From the IMG/VR virus record IMGVR_UViG_3300043429_000361, positions 1 through 27,785 of that record: 27,785 nucleotides of DNA, one strand, 5' to 3'. A program made the translations under genes and the position numbers. The stretch is from a virus. The notes beneath the pieces are model-generated. The model was given only the letters and a program-made list of their open reading frames with translations. It did no database searches and had not been told where the DNA came from. Shown here piece after piece: positions 6,064 to 14,640 of this stretch; the first letter of the stretch is position 1, and every line of letters starts with the position of its first letter.

Positions 6064-6562
6064 TATCACAGATAAGGAAACCAGAGACAAGGCTATCGTG
6101 GCTCTTTGGGCCGAGGGATTAACAGGCAAGGAAATTGCCGAAGTCCTTGGCACAACACGCTCGGCTATACTTGGCCGCGTCAACCGCATGAGAAGCCGAG
6201 GCGTCGAGCTTGAGGCTCGCGATCCCAATGGAGATAAGAAGAACAGCGGAAAAGTCCGCAGGAACGATAATAAGAAAAAGCCAGAAGCAACTGTCACGAC
6301 AAGCGCGCCGCCTAAGAAGGCTCCGAGCTACATAGAGGTCAACGGCATGCAGCTTTTTCTTTTCAACGAACCCAAAGAGACACAGAAGGCTGGCCCGGTG
6401 GACATCCTTGGCCTGACCTCAACCATGTGTCGGTATATTGTTAAAACGGCCCGTGATAATAGCGGTACGACGCTATATTGCGGGGAAGAGGCAACCAAGC
6501 GGCACTACTGCGAAGAGCATTTCCGCTTGTGCTATGTGCCGGTCAAAGATTACCGGCGTTAG
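6056..6562 (+). CDS. gcrA: GcrA-family cell-cycle regulator
   Basis: Host GcrA binds DNA and the sigma70 subunit and activates promoters carrying CcrM-methylated GANTC sites. This 168-residue protein has the N-terminal GcrA HTH (about 13-47: ALWAEGLTGKEIAEVLGT, TRSAILGRVNRM) and a basic disordered linker (58-90). The C-terminal sigma-interacting-type region has C125-R126-Y, C142-G143 and YCEEH with C152 and H155, ending in a YVPV segment. These match the family's CRWP...FCG...YC..H...Y-x-P pattern. It is the last gene of the early operon, overlapping the DnaA-like gene by eight bases and, convergently, the tail-fibre gene by four. No GANTC site was found in the window, so its targets are probably on the host chromosome. 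Confidence 0.82.
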   Translation: MTNITDKETRDKAIVALWAEGLTGKEIAEVLGTTRSAILGRVNRMRSRGVELEARDPNGDKKNSGKVRRNDNKKKPEATVTTSAPPKKAPSYIEVNGMQLFLFNEPKETQKAGPVDILGLTSTMCRYIVKTARDNSGTTLYCGEEATKRHYCEEHFRLCYVPVKDYRR

Positions 6563-7932
6563 AGATTATCGACCCAACCATGAGCGGCAATGCAGTTTGT
6601 GGTTGAGTAATTGCTCGCCCAATAAATGCTGGAGCTTTCCAGACCCATCTGCACGTTAATGGTGGTGTAAGCGCCGTATCCGTTTGAATTTGCAAACGGC
6701 GGATTTGTTGAGCTTGTCCTCCCGCCAGCAAGATCATTTGGATTGACCATAACATTATAAGCTGACGAAAGGCCCATGATGATCTGCGATGCAGTGCTTG
6801 TGGGTACATAGGCTGTGACATCAGCAGCAACCCATGTAGGCGTGTCAACGCTGCCAGCGGCGCCAGAGGCAATAATCGGATAATTTGGCGTCTGAGACGC
6901 CGCGACAATCTTGTACTGAGCCGTGTCATTGCGCTGAATTGTGCGCGCAAGACCTGTTGCCACATAGCGCACCCAGCCAACACGCATCTTGTACGTATAG
7001 CCAGACGGCATGACAGGCGCGGTCGCGCTTGTAGAAAGCAGACAGCCGGAGAGCGATCCGTTTGAGATAACCCAAACAGAGTACCATGTGTTGCTGGCAA
7101 TAGAGCCGCTATCCAGACCATTGAGGCCGGATGTTCCGGTGGCAATACTGCCGCTAAAGTTATTCAGGATCACGCTGTCTGCGCCAGAGACGAGCGAAAG
7201 ACTATTCGCCGTCACTGTAGCCGCAGTATCGGATGTGACATCAATCTTAAGGTTTGAGTACGATGTCGTGGCAAAGGATTTACTGACCCACGCCGGGTTT
7301 GCGGAAGGCCCGCCAGACGAAAGAAGCTGGCCAAGCACACCCGGAGCCAGTGCCAGCCAAGCCGAAGCGCCGCGATAAAGGATAGAGCCCTGAGTTGAGG
7401 ACAGGAAATCGAGAACCTGAGTAATTGACAGGTCTTCTACGTTGCCAACACCAGCAGTCGAACGGCCCTTCAAAATCTGGGTGGCTACGGTCGCGAGCTT
7501 GGCATTTGTGATGCTGTTGTTGCCAACAACAGGGTCAACGACGCGAATGTTCGTGCCGTCAGAGAAGATGATCGCATTGACGTTGCGATCAATTGCAACA
7601 CTTGAGCCGCCGCCGCCCGACGCAACCGTGACCGTCCAAGGGCCGCCAGTCGCGTCGGTCGTTGCATTCCTGACAATCCACTGACCACCGACGCCAGATG
7701 GGATTGTGTAGACCACAGAAGCCGACATCGCCCCTGTCACGCCAATAAGCAGAGAGCGGTACTGTGTTGCCGAAAGAGTAGCTGAGCCAGACGTGGCGTT
7801 CAGATTTGTCGCGCCACCAAGCGCTTGGTCGATAACATCCATGTCAGCGTTGACCGGGATGTTCCATGTATCGACGTAATCGCCGTTTCCGGGCTTCTCC
7901 AAAGACTTATTGGAAGTGTAGGAAGATGTCAT
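6559..7932 (-). CDS. tail fibre / receptor-binding-like protein
   Basis: 457 residues, Ser/Thr/Ala/Gly-rich and low in charge, typical of virion fibres. The N-terminal part (EKPGNGDYVDTWNIPVNADM) resembles the head-proximal domain of many phage tail proteins. A middle segment (SITNAKLATVATQILKGRST) is a common fibre connector. The C-terminal 250 residues, with several Tyr/Trp-containing beta segments, probably form the tip. It is the last late gene, and its stop overlaps the end of the GcrA-like gene by four bases. ATG 7932 has GAGG about eight bases upstream. Assignment is by composition and short motifs. Confidence 0.65.
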   Translation of the reverse strand: MTSSYTSNKSLEKPGNGDYVDTWNIPVNADMDVIDQALGGATNLNATSGSATLSATQYRSLLIGVTGAMSASVVYTIPSGVGGQWIVRNATTDATGGPWTVTVASGGGGSSVAIDRNVNAIIFSDGTNIRVVDPVVGNNSITNAKLATVATQILKGRSTAGVGNVEDLSITQVLDFLSSTQGSILYRGASAWLALAPGVLGQLLSSGGPSANPAWVSKSFATTSYSNLKIDVTSDTAATVTANSLSLVSGADSVILNNFSGSIATGTSGLNGLDSGSIASNTWYSVWVISNGSLSGCLLSTSATAPVMPSGYTYKMRVGWVRYVATGLARTIQRNDTAQYKIVAASQTPNYPIIASGAAGSVDTPTWVAADVTAYVPTSTASQIIMGLSSAYNVMVNPNDLAGGRTSSTNPPFANSNGYGAYTTINVQMGLESSSIYWASNYSTTNCIAAHGWVDNL

Positions 7933-7942
7933 TTCTCACACC

Positions 7943-10561
7943 TCAGATGTGACGGTTGGCAACCTCAAGAGCCTGAGCCACATGGTCATCGGGCGTCTCA
8001 AGGATTTGTTCTGTCTGTTGATTTATCCGCTTTTTGTGGCTTTCTGCCAAGCGGATAAACCTTTCTGCTTCGGCTTGGGCGTTCTTCACGCGACCCCCAG
8101 AAGCGCGAGCGGGCCTGCCCGGTTCGTAGCCGCCTTCGCGACCCTCTGCCTCGGACGGAAAAACCGTTGTGCCAAGCGTTGACGGCGTAGGCGGTGCCAG
8201 AGAGGTCGGGGGTGACTTTCGAGCCGCCTTGGGAGCGCCAGCGAGTTCGCGCTCAATCTTCCTGCTAAGGGAGCCTGCCTGCTGAACGCTGGAGATATAT
8301 TGCCCACCGAGACCAGATGCACCGCTAATCAGCGCAGAAAGGAAGGGCGGCATACCGCTGATGTGAGAGGCTGCGCCGCCGACGACAGACGCAATGGCGG
8401 AGAGGCCGTATTTGTTGGCAATTTCTGAAAACTTGCTGGCCTTTTCCGCATCCTTCATCGGACGAGCGCTCACAACGCGGATCGCTTCAGCGGCAAGGCG
8501 CATGTTACGAATTTCATCTGGACTAAAAACACGCCTAGCCATTTCAGGATTTGTTTTTACAAACTTTGTCATCTGATCTGCCAGAAGAAGCTCGGAACTT
8601 TTTCCAGCAGGCACAGTACCGACATTGAAGATAGACGCGCGGATTTGATTGCGGACATCATCCATTGCAGGCGTACCGCGACCGATGACCTTCTCAAGCT
8701 TGTCATAGATGGCTGGACCAAGCTGAGGCTTTACGAGATTGGCGCTCAGAATAGCCTGAGCAGCCTCGCCAGAGCTTTGCGTGTACTTCGGATTGATGTT
8801 CCCGTTGCTATCACGAAACTTGTCAATTGCGCGGCGCAAAATGGGGTCTTCCATCTTGTTCTTGCCATAGAATTGAGACTTGTACTCCGTCCAAAGCTGG
8901 GGCGCTTCCTGAGCCTTTTTCAGCGCATAGGCAGAGTTGCCCGTGAACATATTGTTGTTAAGAGCTTCAAAGAAGTTTTTCTTGTACCCGTCGATCATTG
9001 CGCCGATGGCAATGGCATCTTTCGGATTTGCCTGACGGCGGTACTCGTTCAAAGTCTGAAGAACATGGTCAAAGTTCTTCATATCCTCCATGCGAGCAAA
9101 TGGAAGTTTGCCAACCGTGAAGCTGTTGATGAGATAGTCGTAGGCTTCTTTAGCCCTCGGATAAAGCGGCTCATTCCTAAAGTCTGTTGGCAGATTATTG
9201 TGCCTAAGAGACTGATGGATTGAGGGCATGATGTTTGTTGACACCATATCGTCAAACTGGCCGCGAATGCCGCGCATAGCCTCGTAGGCCTCGCTGCCCT
9301 TTTTATTGGCCTGACGCTCAAGCTGGTAGATTGTGCGCCCAATCGTCTCCGGATTGTAAGCAACCGTGGGGACGGTGGACTGAAGGTTCTTGATGATCTG
9401 GCTTGTCGCTTCGTCGGACGCAGCCCTGACCTCTGGGGCGTTCCTGACGGCAGGAATGGCGCGCTCACCCGTGACTTGCTGGCGTGTTGGTGTTTCGACG
9501 CCAGTGGCCCGCAGGAAGCCTTCCTTGGCGGCTTCTGGTGATGTTCCCTTTTTGGCGGCCACAGCCTCAAGGCTGGATTTAATGGCGTCCAGATCGGAGC
9601 GCGTGACGCGGCCTTGAGCGAGCGCATCGCGGAATGCGTCATCGACAGCAGAAGAAACAGTAGCGGAAGGAGACTTCCTAAGAAAGGCCGCAATCTTTTC
9701 AGCGCCAAATTGCAGCATGGGGCCAGATACAGCGCCAATAGCAGCGCCCTGAATGCCTTCTTTAATGCTACCCTCGTTCAAGAAGCCGCCAATGCCACCC
9801 GTGGTTGCCCCAACGGCAGAAGCAGCCAAGGGCTTCGCTGCCTTGGCAATCATCGGCACAGAGGCAACGCCACGCTCAATCGCCTGAGCGCCCTTGGCAA
9901 TAGGGCCTCCGGGGAGGAGCATGCTGCCGACCGTACCAGCGACTTCGCCAGCAGGCCCGGCAATCGGATACTGACGGCCTTGAGCCGCCATCCGCTCGTT
10001 TTCTTCTGCCAACTTCCGGGCGTATTCTTGGCCAAGAGAAGGGATGTTTTCGGAAATACGCTGATAGCGGCTTGTCTCAGTGGGTGACACGGTAAGACCG
10101 CGACGGCGCAAGCGCTGACCAGCCTCCCCGACCGCTACACTTTCCTCTTCAGAAAGCCCTGACGGAAGTTGGCTCCAAACGCGACCATGCTTGGCAATGT
10201 TCATTGTGGCTGCGTCTGACGCCCGTTTCAGAGCATACCTGATCGCGCCAGATGTCGTCGGCTCACCAGCAATCGCAACGTCACGCTCATACTGCTCTTG
10301 GCCGCGAGTGTATGGCACCCGGTCTGAAGGCTTATCGGTCGGAGCAGCAGCCTTGGCATACGCCTGCGCCGTGCGCTCGCCAGCCTCTTTGCCAGAAGCA
10401 GGGCGCGCAGCTTCGACGGGCTTGGCAGCGCCGTATGCTTCAGCGGTCTTTCGCGCGCTCTCGGGAATTTCCGGCTCAGACGGCGGGGCGTATTTTGTCC
10501 AAGGACCAGCACCCTCTGCGCCCTCGCTCGTCGGAGCGTATTTTTCCCAAGGACCAGCCAT
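7943..10561 (-). CDS. large internal virion / DNA-ejection-type protein
   Basis: 872 residues from ATG 10561, chosen over an upstream in-frame start because it forms a TAATG junction with the preceding gene. The N terminus holds two GPWEKYAP/GPWTKYAP repeats (about 3-32), then Ala/Glu-rich helices. Glycine-rich hydrophobic stretches (around 210-290 and 725-770) could contact a membrane. The C terminus has an ASGGRVK turn, a helical region and ends ALEVANRHI, a tail I recall from other alphaproteobacterial phage virion proteins. Size, composition and position after the SleB-containing protein fit a podovirus ejection protein. No enzymatic motif was seen. Confidence 0.6.
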   Translation of the reverse strand: MAGPWEKYAPTSEGAEGAGPWTKYAPPSEPEIPESARKTAEAYGAAKPVEAARPASGKEAGERTAQAYAKAAAPTDKPSDRVPYTRGQEQYERDVAIAGEPTTSGAIRYALKRASDAATMNIAKHGRVWSQLPSGLSEEESVAVGEAGQRLRRRGLTVSPTETSRYQRISENIPSLGQEYARKLAEENERMAAQGRQYPIAGPAGEVAGTVGSMLLPGGPIAKGAQAIERGVASVPMIAKAAKPLAASAVGATTGGIGGFLNEGSIKEGIQGAAIGAVSGPMLQFGAEKIAAFLRKSPSATVSSAVDDAFRDALAQGRVTRSDLDAIKSSLEAVAAKKGTSPEAAKEGFLRATGVETPTRQQVTGERAIPAVRNAPEVRAASDEATSQIIKNLQSTVPTVAYNPETIGRTIYQLERQANKKGSEAYEAMRGIRGQFDDMVSTNIMPSIHQSLRHNNLPTDFRNEPLYPRAKEAYDYLINSFTVGKLPFARMEDMKNFDHVLQTLNEYRRQANPKDAIAIGAMIDGYKKNFFEALNNNMFTGNSAYALKKAQEAPQLWTEYKSQFYGKNKMEDPILRRAIDKFRDSNGNINPKYTQSSGEAAQAILSANLVKPQLGPAIYDKLEKVIGRGTPAMDDVRNQIRASIFNVGTVPAGKSSELLLADQMTKFVKTNPEMARRVFSPDEIRNMRLAAEAIRVVSARPMKDAEKASKFSEIANKYGLSAIASVVGGAASHISGMPPFLSALISGASGLGGQYISSVQQAGSLSRKIERELAGAPKAARKSPPTSLAPPTPSTLGTTVFPSEAEGREGGYEPGRPARASGGRVKNAQAEAERFIRLAESHKKRINQQTEQILETPDDHVAQALEVANRHI

Positions 10562-13500
10562 TACTTGACCTTTTCCCAAGAGGTTTCAGAGTTAGGGTCT
10601 CCGCCCTTGTAACGATACCCGTCATCTACCGTGCCAACCTTTGGCGGCACTGTAATTAGCGCGGGCCTTGCAGGAGCCTGTGTCTGTGTCTCAGGTGCCT
10701 TCTGCGGTGCGGCAGGGGCGCGGCGAGGCTCTTCAGCACGGCGTTCTTGGATCGGCCTTATAGTGTGCGGGAATGTCTTTGCCAGACTTTCGCGCTCTTC
10801 CATCGTTACGCCGCGACCGACAGGAATTTCCTCAAAGGCCTTGCCAATGTAACGCTCAACTTTTTGCTCGGGGTCCCTATTAAAGCGCATAAGAAACTGC
10901 GTTGGGCTTTTGCCACGGCCCGCGTCAAGGTAGGCCTGATCGCGGGAGCGCAGATAATCCATTTCGCCAATCTGGCGAGCGATAAGCGCGTATGTTGCTC
11001 CCGGCGAAAGCGTCGGGGACGGGACTGTTTGGACAGCTTCGATAAGCGCTGTGCGTGGAGCGCGGGAGAGGTTCTGGTCCCCAACGACACCAAATGCTTG
11101 TGTCAGCGCAATCTTCATCGCCTCATCAAAGTTGGATGTCTTGGAAACCTTGTCAGCGACCGCGTTGAAGCCAAGGCCGCGAAGCCATCCAGCAATGTCA
11201 GCTTTTGCCTGCTCAGCGCGGCTAGGTTCAAAGCGACTATAAATGTCAGCCAGACGTGTCAGCATGCCGCGAGCATCATTATAGCGCTCTGCGCGCGCAC
11301 GGATTTCTTCTTCAAACTTGGCAGATGACTGGGTTGTTGCCTTGGCAAGCTCCCTGTTCTCTTCCATCTGAAGCGATGTCGCTCCCTTGAGAATGCCATC
11401 AAGACGCGCCTGCTCGGCCTGCATCTGTGTGCGCAGGCTTTCCGCCTGAGCGCGCATCTGAGGATCGCTGCTAGAGATAAGGCGGTCATACCTTACCTTC
11501 ATGTCATTCAGGTCGCGGCGAATAGCCCGAGGATCATTCTGGCCCTTGAGACCAAAATGCTCAGGCCAACGCTCGGCGTAATCCCTCAACTGGCTTTCAG
11601 TTTTGTCAAAAAGATTGACCTTATCGGGAGGTGTATTTAGCCAGTCACCGCTCCTCTCTTCGGGCTTGGCTTGCGGCTGCTGCCCGGATGGGGCGGCCTG
11701 CTGCGCTGGCGCTGTCGGCTGTGTGACGGGCGCTTGCGGTGCCGCAGCCGTTGTTGTCCCAGAGCGAGTTCCTGTGCCAGAGATAGGCTCTGCGGGGGCG
11801 CTTGTGCCGTACCCAAACTTGCGGGGGTCAATGCCTTGAGCGCGAAGCATTTCAGCGGCAGCCGTCTCCACCTGATTGGCAGAAAGCGTGCGCCCTGTGC
11901 GCGTGTCAAAGAAAACAACGTTGCCGTTGTTATCCATGCTGCGCGTAAAGCGGTCCTTAACAATATCCATGACCGCTTTGGCAGCTTCCATCTGCGTTTT
12001 CTGCTGCGTCTGAAAGCCAGACACGCCGCCTACAAGGCCCTCACCGATGGCACCGGCAAGATAAGGGCTCTTGGATGAAAGCATGCTGCCAACGAACGAC
12101 AGGGCAGGGACCCAGAAATCCTGCGATGTGGGGACGCCTTCAGGCAAAATGCCACGAGCAATGTCGCCAATGCCACTTTCACGACCGATGCGTGGGCGCT
12201 CTTCACGCGGAACATAAAGGCCCCTCTCGGTATTGGCAGCGCGAGGTGCGGCCTGCGCTTCAGAAGCGCGCTCGCTGGGAATAGCGGCTTCGCCACTCGG
12301 CTTGCGATCAACATATTCAAACTGCGTTCCACCAAAGCGGGGAGCGCCAGTGCCGGACCACTTGGGAGCAGCGCGGCCAAGTGCAAACTGAGAGCCCGGT
12401 CCCCAGAAGTGAGAAGCGCCGCCCGTGGGGTCTTCACCGCCCTTGGCCCTTGCCCAAAGCTCTGCGGCCTGCTGATACTGCGGGCTTTCCGGAGACCACT
12501 TCATCGGATCGTTTGAGCCGCCCGGCTTGTTCCACGGCTCAAACTGATTTGTTTGAAGGACAACATCGCTGGGGGACAATCCGCGCTGCTTTGCACGATT
12601 GGCAATGACAGCACCAATGCCAAGAGCCTCTTGCGGATTGATTTCACCACGGCGGTTACGGCTTGTCTCGGAAAGAATTGTCCGGATGGCAAGCTCATCG
12701 TCTGACGGCTGATACTCACCTTCAGGAGCCCCGCCCTCGGCATAGCCATGAGGGACCACGCCGCCCTTGGCCAAGAAGAATGGGAGAACCTTTGATGCCA
12801 CGCTGAGAATATCGCCAAAGCCGCTGGACTGCTGCTGCGGAGGCTTTCCGGGCTCAGGCAGCTTCGCTTTGCTCTTCTCGTCGGGAATGTTGATGCCGGG
12901 TCCGACAGGCTTATAGATGCCCTCGGGAGCATCCGTGTCACTGTCAACTTCACCGCCTTCAGCATAGTGAGACGAAATTACGCCACCGCGCGCTGCAAAA
13001 ATGTCAGTGAACCCAGACAGGTCCGGAGCCTCAGCCGTCTGAAGGCCACCAAGCCCGCTCAGCGGCTCTGAGGCTTCCGTGCCAGCATTGTCGAGAGACG
13101 CGCGATAGTTCGCATCGGAAGGCTTGACGCCTACATTCGCAGGAGGCGGGGCCTGTACTGCGGGTGCTGTTGTTTCAGTAGTCGCGCCGCCAAAGCTGGG
13201 GAGCTTTCCCTTGCCCCAGTCGTAGATGCCCTTTCCGGTCTTATAAAGATTGGTGATCTGCTCGCCAGTCTTAGCGGCTTCGGCAAGGCCTGACGGGCGC
13301 TGCTGCGGAGCGTTGCCAGCCGTCATCAGCTTCGGCACAGGCAGATTGCCTTGCGGCACATAACCGGGCTTCCCAGCGAGGCCCTGACCTTTGACCTCTT
13401 GACCACCGTAGAATTGGATTGGCTGTCCGATGGACTTCAGAATAGCCGCAAGGTCTTCTCCAGCAATACCGCTAGCGCCACCGCCAGCAAAGCCGCCGCG

Positions 13501-14640
13501 ATAGAAACCCTCGCCTGCCGTGTCGTCGCTTACCGCGCCGCCCATAGAGTTCTCGTCCATGACCGGCAGAAGGCCGCCGTCAGAGCGCTTCGTGCGCTGA
13601 GTGGCCTTATTGTAATCGACAGTCTTATACATTTTGCCATCGCTGGCAGCGGCAAGGCCGACAGCTTCGGGATGCTTTTTCTCAACCTCATCGGCCATAA
13701 AGCCAATGTGTGTAATTTCCTTCGGGTCGCCCTTGTACTGGAAGCGATAGATCGGCTGGCCGTCATCGGTCTCGCCAATGCGACGTACCTTTTCCTTAAG
13801 GCGACGATCAGAGAAGAACGGCGCAGGCTGCGTAGTCGATGTCGTGCTGCCAGACAGCGCGCCAGTGCCCATAGCAATGTTCGCCAAGAACTGGGCGACT
13901 TGGAACGGGTAGCCCTGCTGCTGAAGGAACTGGTTGTAGAGAGCCTGAAGTCCAGCCTGTTGCGTCTGCTGCTGTGCTGTGCCAGCGGCAATCTGGGCCT
14001 GAGCGCCAGAAAGCTGGGCCTGCTGGATGCCTGTGCCAAGGCCAGCGATCTGCTGACCGGCCTGAAGGTAGCGGTTAAGGTTCGCCTGCTCGGCCGAAAG
14101 ACCGGTCTGCTGCTGCTGCTGGGCTGTTTGAAGCGCCTGCTGATATGCGCCCTGATAGATCGGGGCCATAGCCTGCGCGGTGCCAAGCTGCTGCTGACGC
14201 GCAAGATTGGCAGCAACAATGCCGGAGCGGTCGCCACCAAAAGCGCCAGAACGAATGGCATTGGCAGTCGAGCCCTGCATTTCCTGAGCCTGCTGCTGAC
14301 GAAGGGCAGCATAGGTCGGAGCCGCGACGGCTTCAGTGAACGGGTTGTAGTATTTGCCAACTTCCAGAGCGCCCGGCGAAACGCCAGATGCTCCTGCCAT
14401 CGTGAGGGCTGAGCCAGCACCATAAAAGGGGGCCGCAGCCCCCTGAGAAGCATTCACGTTCTGAATGCCAGCAATCTGCGTAGGATTTAGCGGCGCAACA
14501 AAGGCGCTCGGATCGTTGCTGTATTGAGTAAAGGGCTGTTGAGCGACGGTCTCAGCGCGGGCATTGACAGCATTATACCGTGCCAGAACTTCTGGCGGAA
14601 TGGACACCGTTTGCGACGTAGTGCTGGATTTTCCGCCCAA
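10561..14640 (-). CDS. giant ejection protein with S74 and SleB-like domains
   Basis: 1359 residues from a TTG start (14640) preceded by GGAGAAG. Residues 1-270 are Gln/Ala-rich and helical. Residues 277-345 form an S74 intramolecular-chaperone-like domain: SDRRLKEKV with the S277/K282 dyad, then IGFMADEVEKKHPEAV. Residues 648-780 resemble a SleB-type cell-wall hydrolase (AIRTILSETSR with E658, GIGAVIANRAKQRG, GASHFWGP). Two YAEGG turns (about 549-563 and 623-637) flank proline-rich linkers. The C-terminal 500 residues are helical. The hydrolase fits local peptidoglycan opening during genome entry. S74 is normally C-terminal and self-cleaving, so its central position is odd. Confidence 0.7.
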   Translation of the reverse strand: MGGKSSTTSQTVSIPPEVLARYNAVNARAETVAQQPFTQYSNDPSAFVAPLNPTQIAGIQNVNASQGAAAPFYGAGSALTMAGASGVSPGALEVGKYYNPFTEAVAAPTYAALRQQQAQEMQGSTANAIRSGAFGGDRSGIVAANLARQQQLGTAQAMAPIYQGAYQQALQTAQQQQQTGLSAEQANLNRYLQAGQQIAGLGTGIQQAQLSGAQAQIAAGTAQQQTQQAGLQALYNQFLQQQGYPFQVAQFLANIAMGTGALSGSTTSTTQPAPFFSDRRLKEKVRRIGETDDGQPIYRFQYKGDPKEITHIGFMADEVEKKHPEAVGLAAASDGKMYKTVDYNKATQRTKRSDGGLLPVMDENSMGGAVSDDTAGEGFYRGGFAGGGASGIAGEDLAAILKSIGQPIQFYGGQEVKGQGLAGKPGYVPQGNLPVPKLMTAGNAPQQRPSGLAEAAKTGEQITNLYKTGKGIYDWGKGKLPSFGGATTETTAPAVQAPPPANVGVKPSDANYRASLDNAGTEASEPLSGLGGLQTAEAPDLSGFTDIFAARGGVISSHYAEGGEVDSDTDAPEGIYKPVGPGINIPDEKSKAKLPEPGKPPQQQSSGFGDILSVASKVLPFFLAKGGVVPHGYAEGGAPEGEYQPSDDELAIRTILSETSRNRRGEINPQEALGIGAVIANRAKQRGLSPSDVVLQTNQFEPWNKPGGSNDPMKWSPESPQYQQAAELWARAKGGEDPTGGASHFWGPGSQFALGRAAPKWSGTGAPRFGGTQFEYVDRKPSGEAAIPSERASEAQAAPRAANTERGLYVPREERPRIGRESGIGDIARGILPEGVPTSQDFWVPALSFVGSMLSSKSPYLAGAIGEGLVGGVSGFQTQQKTQMEAAKAVMDIVKDRFTRSMDNNGNVVFFDTRTGRTLSANQVETAAAEMLRAQGIDPRKFGYGTSAPAEPISGTGTRSGTTTAAAPQAPVTQPTAPAQQAAPSGQQPQAKPEERSGDWLNTPPDKVNLFDKTESQLRDYAERWPEHFGLKGQNDPRAIRRDLNDMKVRYDRLISSSDPQMRAQAESLRTQMQAEQARLDGILKGATSLQMEENRELAKATTQSSAKFEEEIRARAERYNDARGMLTRLADIYSRFEPSRAEQAKADIAGWLRGLGFNAVADKVSKTSNFDEAMKIALTQAFGVVGDQNLSRAPRTALIEAVQTVPSPTLSPGATYALIARQIGEMDYLRSRDQAYLDAGRGKSPTQFLMRFNRDPEQKVERYIGKAFEEIPVGRGVTMEERESLAKTFPHTIRPIQERRAEEPRRAPAAPQKAPETQTQAPARPALITVPPKVGTVDDGYRYKGGDPNSETSWEKVK

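Noticed and set aside
6538-6557. GCCGGT/ACCGGC hairpin at the end of the GcrA-like gene
   Set aside because: The six-base stem is inside the coding sequence and lacks a T run on either strand, so I do not call it a terminator for the convergent transcripts.
8645-9223. Plus-strand 192-residue frame opposite the 872-residue ejection protein
   Set aside because: There is no ribosome site or known motif. The minus-strand frame is continuous, coupled at its start and has virion-protein character.
13351-14412. Long plus-strand 353-residue frame and minus-strand 307-residue frame inside the ejection gene
   Set aside because: Both are shadows of the Gln/Ala-rich coding sequence. They have Leu/Arg/Ser-rich composition, no ribosome sites and no recognisable domains.
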